Counted from the first letter of the stretch, positions 9,098 through 17,616 are shown. The stretch: 64,000 nt of DNA from Candidatus Sericytochromatia bacterium S15B-MN24 CBMW_12 (GCA_002083825.1 DAZV01000055.1:1-64000); one strand, 5' to 3'. Notes: generated by a model from the letters alone, not told the origin. Made by a program: numbers and translations.

Positions 9098-9380
9098 GAC
9101 CGCGAGAGAACGCCGTCAAGCTTTGCTCTAAAGAAAAAAATCGTTCACCCACCCGTGAAACAGCCGCAGCGGGATCCTGGAAAGGGTCCCGCCGCGGCTT
9201 GCGCTCACCTCGCCGCTCCGTGACCAACGCTCAAGCAAAGCTTAAGTGGGCCAAGGCTTAACCAAAGCTTAAGTGCTCCATAAGCAATTGACGCCTTCTT
9301 AACGGCTAAAACCTCTCTAAGCAACGGAGGCCCCGCGCCGAAACTCACCGTTGGTCCCGTTTCCCAAGAGGAGGCTCCCC
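9098..9380. promoter_or_regulatory. Intergenic region with hairpin and direct repeats
   Basis: This gap precedes the glycine-zipper protein gene. It holds an imperfect GC-rich hairpin around 9160-9200 with no T-run. It also has two direct copies of CAAAGCTTAAGTG (9236-9248 and 9263-9275), with a degenerate GGCTTAA between them, and an inverted match of AAGCTTTGCT at 9117-9127. A TTGACG at 9288-9293 could be a -35, but no good -10 follows. The direct repeats look like an operator; this is an inference. Confidence 0.45.
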
Positions 9381-10031
9381 ATGGCATCGATTTCATCCCT
9401 CTCTTCCGCTTACCGCCCCCAGGCTCCGAGCATGGCGAAGGCCGGTGCCTCGCTTCCCCAGGTGAAATCGGTGGCCGCCGGCGGATTCTCCGCCAACGGC
9501 AACTTCGGCGACAGCCTCGCCAGCCTATCCTCGGTGGGACGCCTCGGCAACGCCGCTCACACGGCCATCAAGGGCGGAGCCGCTGGGCTCGGCAGCGGAC
9601 AGGGCCTCCTCACCGCCCTCAAGGGTTTCGACCTGTCAGGTGCCTTCGGCGCCGCCAAGGCCCTCAGCCAAACCGCCCTCAGCTGGGGCACCAAGTCCGC
9701 CGGTATCCAGGGTGCCATGTCCCTGGTCATCAACGGCTATCGCGCCTTCAACAAGCAGATCTCCGTCGCCGAGGCCGGTAGCCGCGTCGTCGGAGATACC
9801 GCCAGCGGCTTCGTCGGAGGTCTCGCCGGCACGGCTGCCGCCGCCCTCGGTACCGCAGCACTCGGAATGGTAGGCGTCTCCGGCGGCCTCCTGACCCTCG
9901 GCGGCGCCGCCGTCGGAATGGCCGGCTTCTTCATCGGAGAGAAGTTCTTCAAGGAATCGGATATCTACCAGCAGCTCAAGAGCAAGGTCAAGTCCGTCCT
10001 CGACTACGGCTTCAAGCCCCTCTCGGCTTGA
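9381..10031 (+). CDS. Glycine-zipper hydrophobic protein, unknown function
   Basis: A 216-residue protein without a signal peptide. The N-terminal half is Ser/Gly/Ala-rich and looks unstructured. Residues ~135-185 form two long hydrophobic, glycine-zipper-like segments (GGLAGTAAAALGTAALGMVG and LLTLGGAAVGMAGFFIG), followed by a charged C-terminus. This pattern suggests a membrane-inserting or oligomerising protein, possibly exported without a Sec signal; no homologous family was recognised. The start at 9381 follows GAGGAGG, and the in-frame GTG at 9351 is rejected. An unusually elaborate upstream region and a strong bidirectional terminator make it an independently controlled, possibly well-expressed gene. 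Confidence 0.7.
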   Translation: MASISSLSSAYRPQAPSMAKAGASLPQVKSVAAGGFSANGNFGDSLASLSSVGRLGNAAHTAIKGGAAGLGSGQGLLTALKGFDLSGAFGAAKALSQTALSWGTKSAGIQGAMSLVINGYRAFNKQISVAEAGSRVVGDTASGFVGGLAGTAAAALGTAALGMVGVSGGLLTLGGAAVGMAGFFIGEKFFKESDIYQQLKSKVKSVLDYGFKPLSA

Positions 10032-10039
10032 TTCGATCC

Positions 10040-10074
10040 AAACGGAGGCCCCGCAAAAGCGGGGCCTCCGTTTT
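10040..10074. terminator. Bidirectional intrinsic terminator
   Basis: A perfect 15-bp stem (10040-10054 / 10059-10073) with loop AAAA has T-runs on both strands. It lies 9 nt after the stop at 10031 and separates convergent genes. Confidence 0.95.
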
Positions 10075-10135
10075 GGCATGAGGCCGTACGGAGCGGCTCG
10101 CCGCGAGATCGAGGTAGGTCTTTTCAACCCAGCGC

Positions 10136-10909
10136 CTAGAAATAATAGGAAGTTCCCATGGTGAAGACGTTCCCGGAAAAGCTCCGGCCGCTCTCGTTCG
10201 AGCTCGCCAGGTCGCGTCGGTAGCTCGCCCGCAGGTAGGCTCCCGCCCAGAGCCGCTGGGAGAGGCCCAGGCCGGCGCTGACGACCTGATCGGACCTGCC
10301 GTGGTCGTAGTTTCGACCGAGCAGGGAGACGGTGGTCGAAAGACTGGTGTGAAACGGCAGGCCTAGCCGGAGGCCCGCATCGGCGAAAGGCCCTCGGTTG
10401 GAAAGTCCCTCGCTGGAGGTCAGATGCCAGTATTGCCCGCCCGCGAGGATCAGCGCGAGGGAGCCCGCGAGCGGGCGCTCCAGACTGAGGGCCAAGGTCT
10501 GGCTGCGGCCCAGGGAAAAGTCGGTGGAAAGGCCATAGCCAAGGAAAGCGTCAATTCCCATGGGAAGGTCGTAAGCCGAAATCTCGGCCGTTGCGGTTCC
10601 CGCCATGCCGCTGAGGTCCGGGTAGCTCCGGTAGCTGAAACCCCGCAAGCGTGCGCCCAGGTAGAGGCTCCAGCGCTCATCGAGGCTGAGATCGGCGCCT
10701 CCGCCCAGCGAGAGGGTTCCGCGCCAGTCGGTGTTGCCGGCCGGATACAGTTCGACCTCGGCAACCGATTGCCCGCTGATGTGATCGTCGTAGCTGGTCT
10801 CGAGGCTGACCGATCCGAACGGACGGTGCAGCTCGAGGGCTCGCGCCGGAATGGGCAGCATCAGGGCGATGACGAACGCGGGAATCCAGACGCTGCGAGA
10901 GCCGCGCAT
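10136..10909 (-). CDS. Outer-membrane beta-barrel protein
   Basis: A 257-residue protein with a signal peptide (MRGSRSVWIPAFVIALMLP, cleavage likely after ARA). Alternating amphipathic strands follow, rich in Tyr, Trp and Gly, ending in SYYF. A C-terminal Phe after an amphipathic strand is the BAM recognition signature of outer-membrane barrels. No specific porin family was recognised. The frame is open further upstream, but that part overlaps the response regulator. The ATG at 10909 gives the signal peptide and sits 1 nt after the regulator stop. It therefore appears to be the third gene of a kinase-regulator-barrel operon. Confidence 0.75.
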   Translation of the reverse strand: MRGSRSVWIPAFVIALMLPIPARALELHRPFGSVSLETSYDDHISGQSVAEVELYPAGNTDWRGTLSLGGGADLSLDERWSLYLGARLRGFSYRSYPDLSGMAGTATAEISAYDLPMGIDAFLGYGLSTDFSLGRSQTLALSLERPLAGSLALILAGGQYWHLTSSEGLSNRGPFADAGLRLGLPFHTSLSTTVSLLGRNYDHGRSDQVVSAGLGLSQRLWAGAYLRASYRRDLASSNESGRSFSGNVFTMGTSYYF

Positions 10910-10910
10910 G

Positions 10911-11570
10911 CTAGAACCGCACGTCCTCGAGCGAGATGAGCCTTTCCTGGAGAGCCTTGAGGACCGCTCCGGTGCGGGAGGTGACGTTGAGCTTGCCGTA
11001 GATGTTGCTGAGGTGATGCTGGACCGTGCGATCGCTGATGCAGAGCTTGCTGGCGATCTGCTTGTTGCCCAGGTCCTTGGCGACTTCCTTGATGACCTCG
11101 AGTTCACGTTCGGATAGGGGCTCGACGAGGGTCGTGGCGGGGGGAGACTTCAAGCCGCCCAGAACGATCCGGCTGATCTCGGGCTGCAGGATGACCGCTT
11201 GCCCTTGGCCCGCGAGCTTCACGGCCTGCTGGATGAGTTCGTCGGACGAGGTCTTCAGGAGGTAGCCGTTCGCTCCGGCCTGCAGGGCCCGCAGGACGTG
11301 ATCGTCCTCGTCGTGGGCCGAGAGGATGACGATGCCCAGCTTGGCGCCGCGCTCGCGCAGCTGCTTGGTGGCCTCGACCCCATCCATCTTGGGCATGGAG
11401 AGGTCCATCAAAACGACGTCGGGCTGGAGCGCGTCCGCCTCCCGCAGGGCTTCTTCGCCATTGGAGGCTTGTCCGACGACCTCGAGGTCCGGATCGTCCT
11501 GGATGATTTCGCACGTCCCCCGCCGGACCATGGGGTGATCGTCAACGACCAGGACGCGAAGCTTCGACAT
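10911..11570 (-). CDS. NarL/LuxR-family response regulator
   Basis: A 219-residue two-component DNA-binding regulator. The receiver domain (1-120) has the acidic pair in VVDDHPMVRRG, the phospho-acceptor Asp in LMDLSMPKMDG, the Ser switch in VILSAHD and Lys in LLKTSSDE. The C-terminal LuxR helix-turn-helix is visible in LSERELEVIKEVAKDLGNKQIA and SDRTVQHHLSNIYGKL. It lies 13 nt downstream of a CHASE2 kinase gene, its probable partner, and directly upstream of a beta-barrel gene. Phosphorylation should promote dimerisation and promoter binding; targets are unknown. Confidence 0.95.
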   Translation of the reverse strand: MSKLRVLVVDDHPMVRRGTCEIIQDDPDLEVVGQASNGEEALREADALQPDVVLMDLSMPKMDGVEATKQLRERGAKLGIVILSAHDEDDHVLRALQAGANGYLLKTSSDELIQQAVKLAGQGQAVILQPEISRIVLGGLKSPPATTLVEPLSERELEVIKEVAKDLGNKQIASKLCISDRTVQHHLSNIYGKLNVTSRTGAVLKALQERLISLEDVRF

Positions 11571-11583
11571 GGCCCACCCTCCT

Positions 11584-13368
11584 CTACGGATCGACGGAGT
11601 AGGGAACGGTGATCAGCAGCCGTGAGCCCTCTCCTGGAGATGATTGCACCCTGAAATCGCCATGCAGGGCCTGCACCCGGACCCACATGCGATGCAAGCC
11701 CGTGTGGAGATGCCCCTGGGGCGGTTCCCAAAGTGGCGGGGGCGTGAAACCCTTCCCATCATCGATGATTGACAGGTTCAGCCTCTTCGAAAGCGTGTCC
11801 ATCACCACCCGGATCGTCTGGGCCTCGGCATGCTTGCGGGCATTGTTCAGGGCTTCCTTGACCAGCCAGTAGAGCTCCGATTCGAGCAAGGGATCGACGG
11901 TCTCGGGCCAGTGAGCGACTTCGCACTCCACCCGCACGTCCCCGCGCTGGTTCATGTCGGAAGTCATCTCGGCGATTGCCGCCTCCAAGCCGAATCGGCC
12001 CAGGATCCGGGGAGCGAGATTCTTGCGGAGCCTCAGGATCTCGTCGAGGATGCGCTGATTGAGTTCCTCGCTCTGTTCGAGCTTCGCTCGGACAGCTTCA
12101 AGGTCCTCGAGCCTTCGGATTCGTTTGAGGTCCCGCCCCGCCACGATGATGAGCTGTTGCGCTTCATCATGCAACTCGCCGTCGATCTGCTCACGCTGGC
12201 GTTTCGCCTCGTGCCGGAGCTCCGAAGCGTACCATTCTAGCATCCGGTTACGGTTTCGGAGCAAGGCGGACTGCTGCCAGAGGCTTCCGGTCAGAAAGCA
12301 TCCTCCCAACAGGACGAAGGCAGGAACGACGTCCCACCAGATCCCGAAGCCCCGGAAGAGGGCGAAGGCCATCAAGGATAGCCCCATCATGCCGACTCCC
12401 AGCGAAGCCAGCCTTCGACCGACCGCGATGGGAGCCGAGTCGAGCAACTTGCGCCCGAGCGTGACTCCCACGATCAGCATGACCGCCACGACCAGCCAGG
12501 GCTGGGGCCGTCTCAAGTAGGTCCCGGCCAGCAGGTTCTCCGTGGCGATGGCGTGCAACTCCACCCCCGCGATGGGGCCGCGAACCAGGCGGGGCGCCGG
12601 AAAATTCGTGTCGGGCAGCCCGGTGGCGGTCGCCCCAATCAACACGGCCTGGCCTGCGAAGCGCTCCATGGGAATACGGCCTTCCAGAACGTCTCGGGCC
12701 GAGAAGGTCGGGACGGATGGCGTCGGGCCGGGGTAGTCGAGGGTCAAAGACTGGGAGTGGAACAGGCGCGAGGGGAGCGGCAGCCCCTCTCCTTCGCGGA
12801 AAGCACGGGCGACGGCCATGGAGAGCGCCGGGATGATCTCGCCCCCTTGGCGCTGGTAGGGCTCCAGTTCCAGGATGACTCCCTGGTGATGGCTCGAGAA
12901 GTGCGCGACCCCCATGGCCGCGGCGGCCTCGGCCAGCATGGGGAGGGGCGTGAAAAGCTGAGGATTTTCATGCTCGGCCGAGGCGAAGGTGCGAAAAGCC
13001 GGCAGGATGACGGGAGGAGCTTGCCTGATCGCGTGGGCCAGGGCCTGATCTTCACCGGGTTCGGTGCGACCGGACTCGTTGAAGGCGATGTCGAAGGCGA
13101 CGACCTTGGCTTGCCCCAGCCGTTCGAGCATGTGAGCGAAGTGCCGGCGATTCCAGGGCATCTGTCCGAAACGCGCCAGGGAAGCCTCGTCGATGGCGAC
13201 GACCGCAACCGGGGCCTGGAGCGGGCGGGGACCGCGAAGCGTGAACCAAAGATCCAGCGTCTCACGTTCCAGCGCCTCGAAGGCCCCTGCCCCGAAGAGC
13301 AAGGAAGTCGCGAGGACGGCGATCAGGGCGGCGCGGGTCTCGGCGCCTAACCAGCGAGGGTGGTTCAT
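11584..13368 (-). CDS. CHASE2-domain sensor histidine kinase
   Basis: A 594-residue membrane kinase. A first transmembrane helix (residues ~10-28) is followed by a ~270-residue extracytoplasmic CHASE2 domain (VAVVAIDEASLARFGQMPWNR, VVAFDIAFNESG, AVLIGATATGLPD). Three closely spaced transmembrane helices come next (~285-365), then a coiled-coil/HisKA_3-like dimerisation segment with phospho-acceptor in DGELHDEAQQLI (His near 400). The HATPase domain has EALNNARKHAEA and DDGKGFTP. This is the NarX/DesK-like class that pairs with NarL regulators, and such a regulator follows 13 nt downstream. The CHASE2 ligand is unknown. Confidence 0.93.
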   Translation of the reverse strand: MNHPRWLGAETRAALIAVLATSLLFGAGAFEALERETLDLWFTLRGPRPLQAPVAVVAIDEASLARFGQMPWNRRHFAHMLERLGQAKVVAFDIAFNESGRTEPGEDQALAHAIRQAPPVILPAFRTFASAEHENPQLFTPLPMLAEAAAAMGVAHFSSHHQGVILELEPYQRQGGEIIPALSMAVARAFREGEGLPLPSRLFHSQSLTLDYPGPTPSVPTFSARDVLEGRIPMERFAGQAVLIGATATGLPDTNFPAPRLVRGPIAGVELHAIATENLLAGTYLRRPQPWLVVAVMLIVGVTLGRKLLDSAPIAVGRRLASLGVGMMGLSLMAFALFRGFGIWWDVVPAFVLLGGCFLTGSLWQQSALLRNRNRMLEWYASELRHEAKRQREQIDGELHDEAQQLIIVAGRDLKRIRRLEDLEAVRAKLEQSEELNQRILDEILRLRKNLAPRILGRFGLEAAIAEMTSDMNQRGDVRVECEVAHWPETVDPLLESELYWLVKEALNNARKHAEAQTIRVVMDTLSKRLNLSIIDDGKGFTPPPLWEPPQGHLHTGLHRMWVRVQALHGDFRVQSSPGEGSRLLITVPYSVDP

Positions 13369-13476
13369 GTGGGGGTTCCTGGGGGCGGGTTTCGCTTTCG
13401 ATCTCTCTGGTGCTATACCCGACGCGTCCTGATTGAATTCACCCGTTGAGTTCTTGAGGGCCCGGCGGAGCTGGAG

Positions 13477-15294
13477 TTACTGGCGGTAGGCCCTGGCCTT
13501 GAAGTAGTCCTGCACTCCCGCGAGAATGGCTTCGGCGGCCTTCTGCTGGTAGGCGGCGCTCTTCAGCAACTTCTCCTCGGTGGGATTGGTGAGGTAGCCG
13601 ATCTCGACCAGGCATGCGGGCATCTTGTTGTACTTCACGACCACGAAGTTATTGCGGCGCACTCCCCGGTCGGGGCGACCGAGCTTGGTGACGAGATGGC
13701 GATGGACGGCCTTGGCGAGGGGGAGGGACTGGGGGGTGAAGTAGTAGGTTTCGATGCCGTTGATCTTGGGGTTGGCGATGGCGTTGGCGTGAATCGAGAT
13801 GAAGACGTCCGATTCGAAGTCGTCGCCTAGCGCCACGCGGGGCCGCAGGTGAATCTGCATGTCGTCGGTGCGGGTCATCTGGACGTCCATGCCGGAGTCG
13901 CGCATGAGCTTCTGGAGCTTGAGGGCGAGGGAGAGGGTGACGTCCTTCTCTTCGGTGCCGTGGGACCCGATGCCGCCGGGGTCCTCCCCCCCGTGGCCGG
14001 GGTCGATGGTGACGCGCTTGATGTCGAAATGCCGGTCGAGGGCGGCGTCCAGCGCGCGAGGCGGCGCGGGAGTCGGGGTGCTCGCGACGGGTCCGGGAAT
14101 CGTCTTGTTCGCCACCGCCTGGGGGCCCGCGGGGATGGGAACGCCGGGAGGCGCCATGGCGATCACCACCGAACGCTGCGACGCGGTCGATCGGACGGCA
14201 AAGCCCACTTCCTGATCCAGTTCGACGATGACCCGGAGGGTGTTTCCGCCCTGGGAGACGGCACGGACCCGGGCGATCAGGCCGTTATCGACGTAAAGCG
14301 AGTCATGAGGCAGATCGACCGTTCCGCCCGAGATCTCGAAAGTCAGGCGATCGCGGCGGGGGGAGCCTATCAGCTTGTATCTGACCTTCTCGTTCGCGGT
14401 GAGGGTGAGCTGCCAGCCCTTTCCGACGCGCTTGAGGCTGAGCCCCGAGTCTCCGTCTTCGATGGGGGCGGCGGCAAAGGTCGCGGACTTCCCGGGCGGT
14501 TTGACCAGGGCGAGCGCCCAGTGGTCGGCATTGGCGACGTCTCGCCAGGTCGAGCCTTTGCCCGAGGCCTCGACGATCAGCTGCACCGAGTCGCCGCGCT
14601 GGATCAGCCGAGCTTGGCGGATGCCGAGCTTGGGGGCCTTGATCACGCGCTGGCGGACCGTCGACGCGATCCGCATGGGGCCGAAGTCGTAGATCGTGCG
14701 GCTGACTTCCTTGATCTCGGTCTTGCGAACCGAGTCGATGCGACGGGAGGTGCGGATAACGAGGCGATCGCCCTCCACGACGAAGCCCGTCACCTCGGCG
14801 AGACGCGTGACCAGATCGGCCCTTCGAGCGGGCTCCTGGGCCTTCGAGCTCGAGGTCCTGGGTTCCGCGGCCGTCGGCGCGGGCGTCTTGTCGGGGGGGG
14901 CGTTCAGCAGGAAGGCGAGCCGGTAGTTCTGGTCGGAGATCTTGATGAGATCATGGGGGAAGGTGGCTTTTTCGTCGAGATCGAAGACCATCCGGACGGT
15001 GCCCATGTTCCACTGGGAGACCCTGACGCGGGCGATGGGGCTGTTCGGGATGGCGGGGAGGCTGACGGTGGCGCCCCGGTAGCGGGCGTTTGGGAAGTCC
15101 ACGACCCAGCGGTGAGGGCTGCTGAGGCCGAAGGTCCGGGGCGCCAGTGGGCCATCGGCGAAGACCACGATGCGCTGGCTTGCCTGGTCGTAGCCCACCA
15201 GACGGATCAGGGTGGTGGCGGCCCATGCGGGGGCGTTGAACAACCAAGTCGCCAGCATGACCAGCACGAGGAGGCCGATTCGCATGCTTTTCAT
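13477..15294 (-). CDS. AMIN-domain N-acetylmuramoyl-L-alanine amidase
   Basis: Periplasmic zinc amidase cleaving the lactyl-amide bond between MurNAc and the stem peptide, typically in cell separation. The 605-residue precursor has a signal peptide (MRIGLLVLVMLATWLF, ending APAWA). Two to three AMIN-like beta-sandwich repeats (~30-370) probably bind peptidoglycan, and a Pro-rich linker follows. The C-terminal Amidase_3 domain shows the four zinc/catalytic positions: His in IDPGHGGEDPG, Glu in TEEKDVTL, His in ISIHANA and Glu in VEIGYLTN. Start MKSMRIG at 15294 follows AAGGG; a longer frame is open to 15333. AMIN-amidases of this size are typical of Cyanobacteria. It is downstream of a GerMN-domain gene. 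Confidence 0.92.
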   Translation of the reverse strand: MKSMRIGLLVLVMLATWLFNAPAWAATTLIRLVGYDQASQRIVVFADGPLAPRTFGLSSPHRWVVDFPNARYRGATVSLPAIPNSPIARVRVSQWNMGTVRMVFDLDEKATFPHDLIKISDQNYRLAFLLNAPPDKTPAPTAAEPRTSSSKAQEPARRADLVTRLAEVTGFVVEGDRLVIRTSRRIDSVRKTEIKEVSRTIYDFGPMRIASTVRQRVIKAPKLGIRQARLIQRGDSVQLIVEASGKGSTWRDVANADHWALALVKPPGKSATFAAAPIEDGDSGLSLKRVGKGWQLTLTANEKVRYKLIGSPRRDRLTFEISGGTVDLPHDSLYVDNGLIARVRAVSQGGNTLRVIVELDQEVGFAVRSTASQRSVVIAMAPPGVPIPAGPQAVANKTIPGPVASTPTPAPPRALDAALDRHFDIKRVTIDPGHGGEDPGGIGSHGTEEKDVTLSLALKLQKLMRDSGMDVQMTRTDDMQIHLRPRVALGDDFESDVFISIHANAIANPKINGIETYYFTPQSLPLAKAVHRHLVTKLGRPDRGVRRNNFVVVKYNKMPACLVEIGYLTNPTEEKLLKSAAYQQKAAEAILAGVQDYFKARAYRQ

Positions 15295-15347
15295 CCCGCT
15301 ACCCTTCGCGTGGAGCCGCTGATGACCCGACAAGCCGTCTTACCCGG

Positions 15348-16295
15348 CTACGGGGCGAGGTAAACGGTGGGAACGGGCGAGGGCATGGCCGTGGGATTCA
15401 CGGCCTGCGGGCGTCGAGAAGCGGCGACTTCTCGCTCCTGCCGGATCAGGCTGACCGCGCCGATCCCCTCGAACTCGGTGAGCGTCAGTGCGAAGGCCCG
15501 GAGCACCGGTTCGGAAGGAGCAGGCTGATCGACGGGCCAGTGGATCCGGGCCACGCCCTCGGAGACGCCGCCCCAGCCGATGCCGGCATGCGAGGGAACC
15601 GAGGGACCCAGGATCCCCGCGAGTTCGGCGGGAGGCCCCGCCACCAAGAGCTGGAAGCTGCCCTCGAGGGGCTGCGACCGATAGGCCGGAGGCAGCGGTC
15701 GCCGCAGCGGGACCAGGTACTTGCCGTCGGGGGTCGCGTAGTAGAGCGTGACCATCAGCCCCTCCTGTGCCCCGTCGAGGTAAAGGTTCTCCAACCCCGG
15801 ATCCGTCGGTGACAGCGGCGAACTCAAGTCCAGATGCTGGCTCTCGTAAGGAGCCCCCCGGCGGTCGAGAAGCTTCAAGCGCACCTCCCGGACGTTGCCT
15901 AGCGACACCGACGTCTTGATGACCGATCCCGCCAGAAGGCGTTCGCCTCCGGATCCCATCGTAAGGGGAAGCCGCAGCGTGACGTTTGCCAAACCATTAG
16001 AAATACTTTGGACCTCGGCCTCGGTGCCTGCCGGGAGCGTCGCCTGCAACCCCGCAGGAGGCTGACCGAGCGCTTCGAGCAAGGTCGCGAGCGCCGACGC
16101 ATCGTCCCGGGGCAAGGAGCGCTCCGCGGATACCGGAACCAGGTACATGGCCTGGGCATCGGTGTAGTAAAGGGTGACGTCCCGATCGACCGTCCGATGG
16201 GCGCCATACCACGCCCAACCCGCCAGCCCCGCGAGGAGCAGCAGGAAGAGGAGGACAGCCCAGAGGGGAATTGAAAATCGCTGGCGACGCGTCAT
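15348..16295 (-). CDS. GerMN-domain membrane-anchored protein
   Basis: A 315-residue protein. It has a short basic N-terminus, one transmembrane anchor (IPLWAVLLFLLLLAGLAGWAWY) and two GerMN-like repeats. The repeats are recognisable by parallel motifs DVTLYYTDAQAMYLVPV and MVTLYYATPDGKYLVPL, each followed by the typical LL..G...GL pattern. GerMN domains were defined in the spore germination protein GerM but occur widely beside amidases in non-sporulating bacteria. Here it is 53 nt upstream of the AMIN-amidase, on the same strand, which suggests a cell-wall remodelling pair. Start ATG at 16295 is chosen over an upstream in-frame ATG at 16343 because it gives the usual short cytoplasmic tail. 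Confidence 0.8.
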   Translation of the reverse strand: MTRRQRFSIPLWAVLLFLLLLAGLAGWAWYGAHRTVDRDVTLYYTDAQAMYLVPVSAERSLPRDDASALATLLEALGQPPAGLQATLPAGTEAEVQSISNGLANVTLRLPLTMGSGGERLLAGSVIKTSVSLGNVREVRLKLLDRRGAPYESQHLDLSSPLSPTDPGLENLYLDGAQEGLMVTLYYATPDGKYLVPLRRPLPPAYRSQPLEGSFQLLVAGPPAELAGILGPSVPSHAGIGWGGVSEGVARIHWPVDQPAPSEPVLRAFALTLTEFEGIGAVSLIRQEREVAASRRPQAVNPTAMPSPVPTVYLAP

Positions 16296-16364
16296 GCCCC
16301 GAGCATACCGCAGCGGTCGAAGCCTCGACAGTGACCTCCGCACGATTTCATTAGAGCAAACGTC

Positions 16365-16552
16365 GTTTCTTCAGGCCCGCGAGGGCTACGACTCCATCGC
16401 ATCGGGGCAACGTCACGGCTATCCCTCGCTGCCTTACGAAACAGCCGCGTTTTACATGTCGTTTCTTCAGGCCAGCGAGGGCTACGACTCCATCGCATCG
16501 GGGCAACGTCACGGCTATCCCTCGCTGCCTTACGAAACAGCCGCGGGCGCTA
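16365..16552 (-). repeat. Gene-end repeat with two tandem 78-nt hairpins
   Basis: Two copies of a 78-nt hairpin unit (16365-16442 and 16461-16538) have a 96-nt period. Each starts GTTTC and ends GAAAC, with an inner 9-bp stem CAGCGAGGG/CCCTCGCTG; the first copy has one broken pair. The core TAGCGCCCGCGGCTGTT (minus strand, 16552-16536) borders the second copy; the first copy keeps only GCGGCTGTT. It lies 10 nt after the yebC stop. No T-run follows, so it is not a classical terminator. Confidence 0.9.
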
Positions 16553-16562
16553 GGTCGCCGAG

Positions 16563-17324
16563 CTAGACCGCCTCGAGCGCGGCCGCGAGCTCCGCGCTCA
16601 TGTCGTAGTTGGCCGCCACCCGCTGGACGTCGTCGAGATCGTCGAGCCGCTCCAGCATCCTCAGCACCTTCCGGCCGAGATCCGCGTCCGTGACCTCCTG
16701 GATCGTGGAAGGCACGTCCGCCACCTCGCAAGCCCCGATCGGGTAACCAGCCGCCAGAATGGCATCCTGGACCCGCTCGAGATCCGAGGGCGCGGTGAGA
16801 ATCTCGAAGGAATCGCCGTGCGCGATCACGTCCAGAGCGCCGGCCTCCAGGGCAGTCAGCATCAGCGCATCCTCGCTCACGCTGCCCTCGTCGTCGGGAA
16901 CCAGCAGTTGGCCCCGCTCGTCGAACATCCAGCCGACACAGCCGACCTCGCCCAGGTTGCCGCCGAACTTGGTGAAGACCGCCCGGAGGTCGCCCGCCGT
17001 GCGGTTCCGGTTGTCCGTGAGGGCGCGAATCAGCACCGCCACGCCGCTGGGACCGAAGCCCTCGTAGCGCAGCTCCTCAAGGGCGTCGGCGCCATCGGCA
17101 CCCGCTCCCTTGGCGATCGCCCGCTTGATGTTGTCGTTGGGCACTCCCGACGCCTTGGCCCGATCAATCGCCTGCCGCAACCGGAAGTTCCCCTCCGCCT
17201 GCGGTCCCCCCTGCCGGGCCGCCACGATGATCTCCCGAGACATCTTGGTGAAGACCGCCCCGCGCTGGGCATCGACCTTCGCCTTCGACCGCTTGATGGT
17301 CGCCCACTTCGAATGACCTGAAAT
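16563..17324 (-). CDS. yebC: YebC/PmpR-family regulatory protein, ATT start
   Basis: YebC-family proteins are cytoplasmic; members act as transcriptional regulators or as translation factors relieving ribosome stalling. The conserved N-terminus SGHSKWATIKRSKAKVDAQRG is encoded from 17321 leftward, directly after an ATT codon at 17324-17322. GGGAGG lies about 9 nt upstream of that ATT. No in-frame ATG, GTG or TTG covers this part, and the first ATG (17243, KMSREI) would delete the family's N-terminal domain. The 253-residue full-length protein also has FGPSGVAVLIRALTDNRNRT and GCVGWMFDERG, both diagnostic. The ATT is either a true rare start codon or a single-base change from ATG. Confidence 0.9.
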   Translation of the reverse strand: MSGHSKWATIKRSKAKVDAQRGAVFTKMSREIIVAARQGGPQAEGNFRLRQAIDRAKASGVPNDNIKRAIAKGAGADGADALEELRYEGFGPSGVAVLIRALTDNRNRTAGDLRAVFTKFGGNLGEVGCVGWMFDERGQLLVPDDEGSVSEDALMLTALEAGALDVIAHGDSFEILTAPSDLERVQDAILAAGYPIGACEVADVPSTIQEVTDADLGRKVLRMLERLDDLDDVQRVAANYDMSAELAAALEAV

Positions 17325-17514
17325 GCGCCTGCCCTCCCTTACCTGTCCCGCTCCTCCCCTCTCGACACGGGGCGAGAGGGCGCCGGAATCTTATTTCAGT
17401 ATATCATTCGGCCATGCTTCCCGAAAAGGCCGCCGTTCCTGTGGCTACCCCCCCGCAGACCCCCCTGGGGACGGCCCTTGGCAAATTTTTTTCTCCCAAA
17501 AGACCCTAGACCCC

Positions 17515-17543
17515 TTGCTTTTTCAAGCAGGGGTTCCTATAAT
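17515..17543 (+). promoter_or_regulatory. Near-consensus sigma70 promoter of the HU gene
   Basis: TTGCTT (17515-17520), a 17-bp spacer and a perfect TATAAT (17538-17543) lie in an AT-rich patch, unlike the surrounding GC-rich sequence. The transcription start should be near 17550, giving a ~67-nt leader before the ATG at 17617. This is the best promoter match in the window and fits a highly expressed nucleoid protein. Confidence 0.85.
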
Positions 17544-17616
17544 CCTTTCAAAGTTCATTAAAGTTTGTTGCGCTTCACATTCGGATCCAGTCAGGGTCCC
17601 ACACGAGGAGGATCTC

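Noticed and set aside
15348-16295. GerMN protein as evidence of sporulation
   Set aside because: GerMN domains occur beside cell-wall amidases in many non-sporulating bacteria, and no other sporulation gene is present.
16365-16552. Tandem repeat considered as a CRISPR array
   Set aside because: Only two units, the repeats themselves are long hairpins, there are no unique spacers of regular size, and no cas gene is near.
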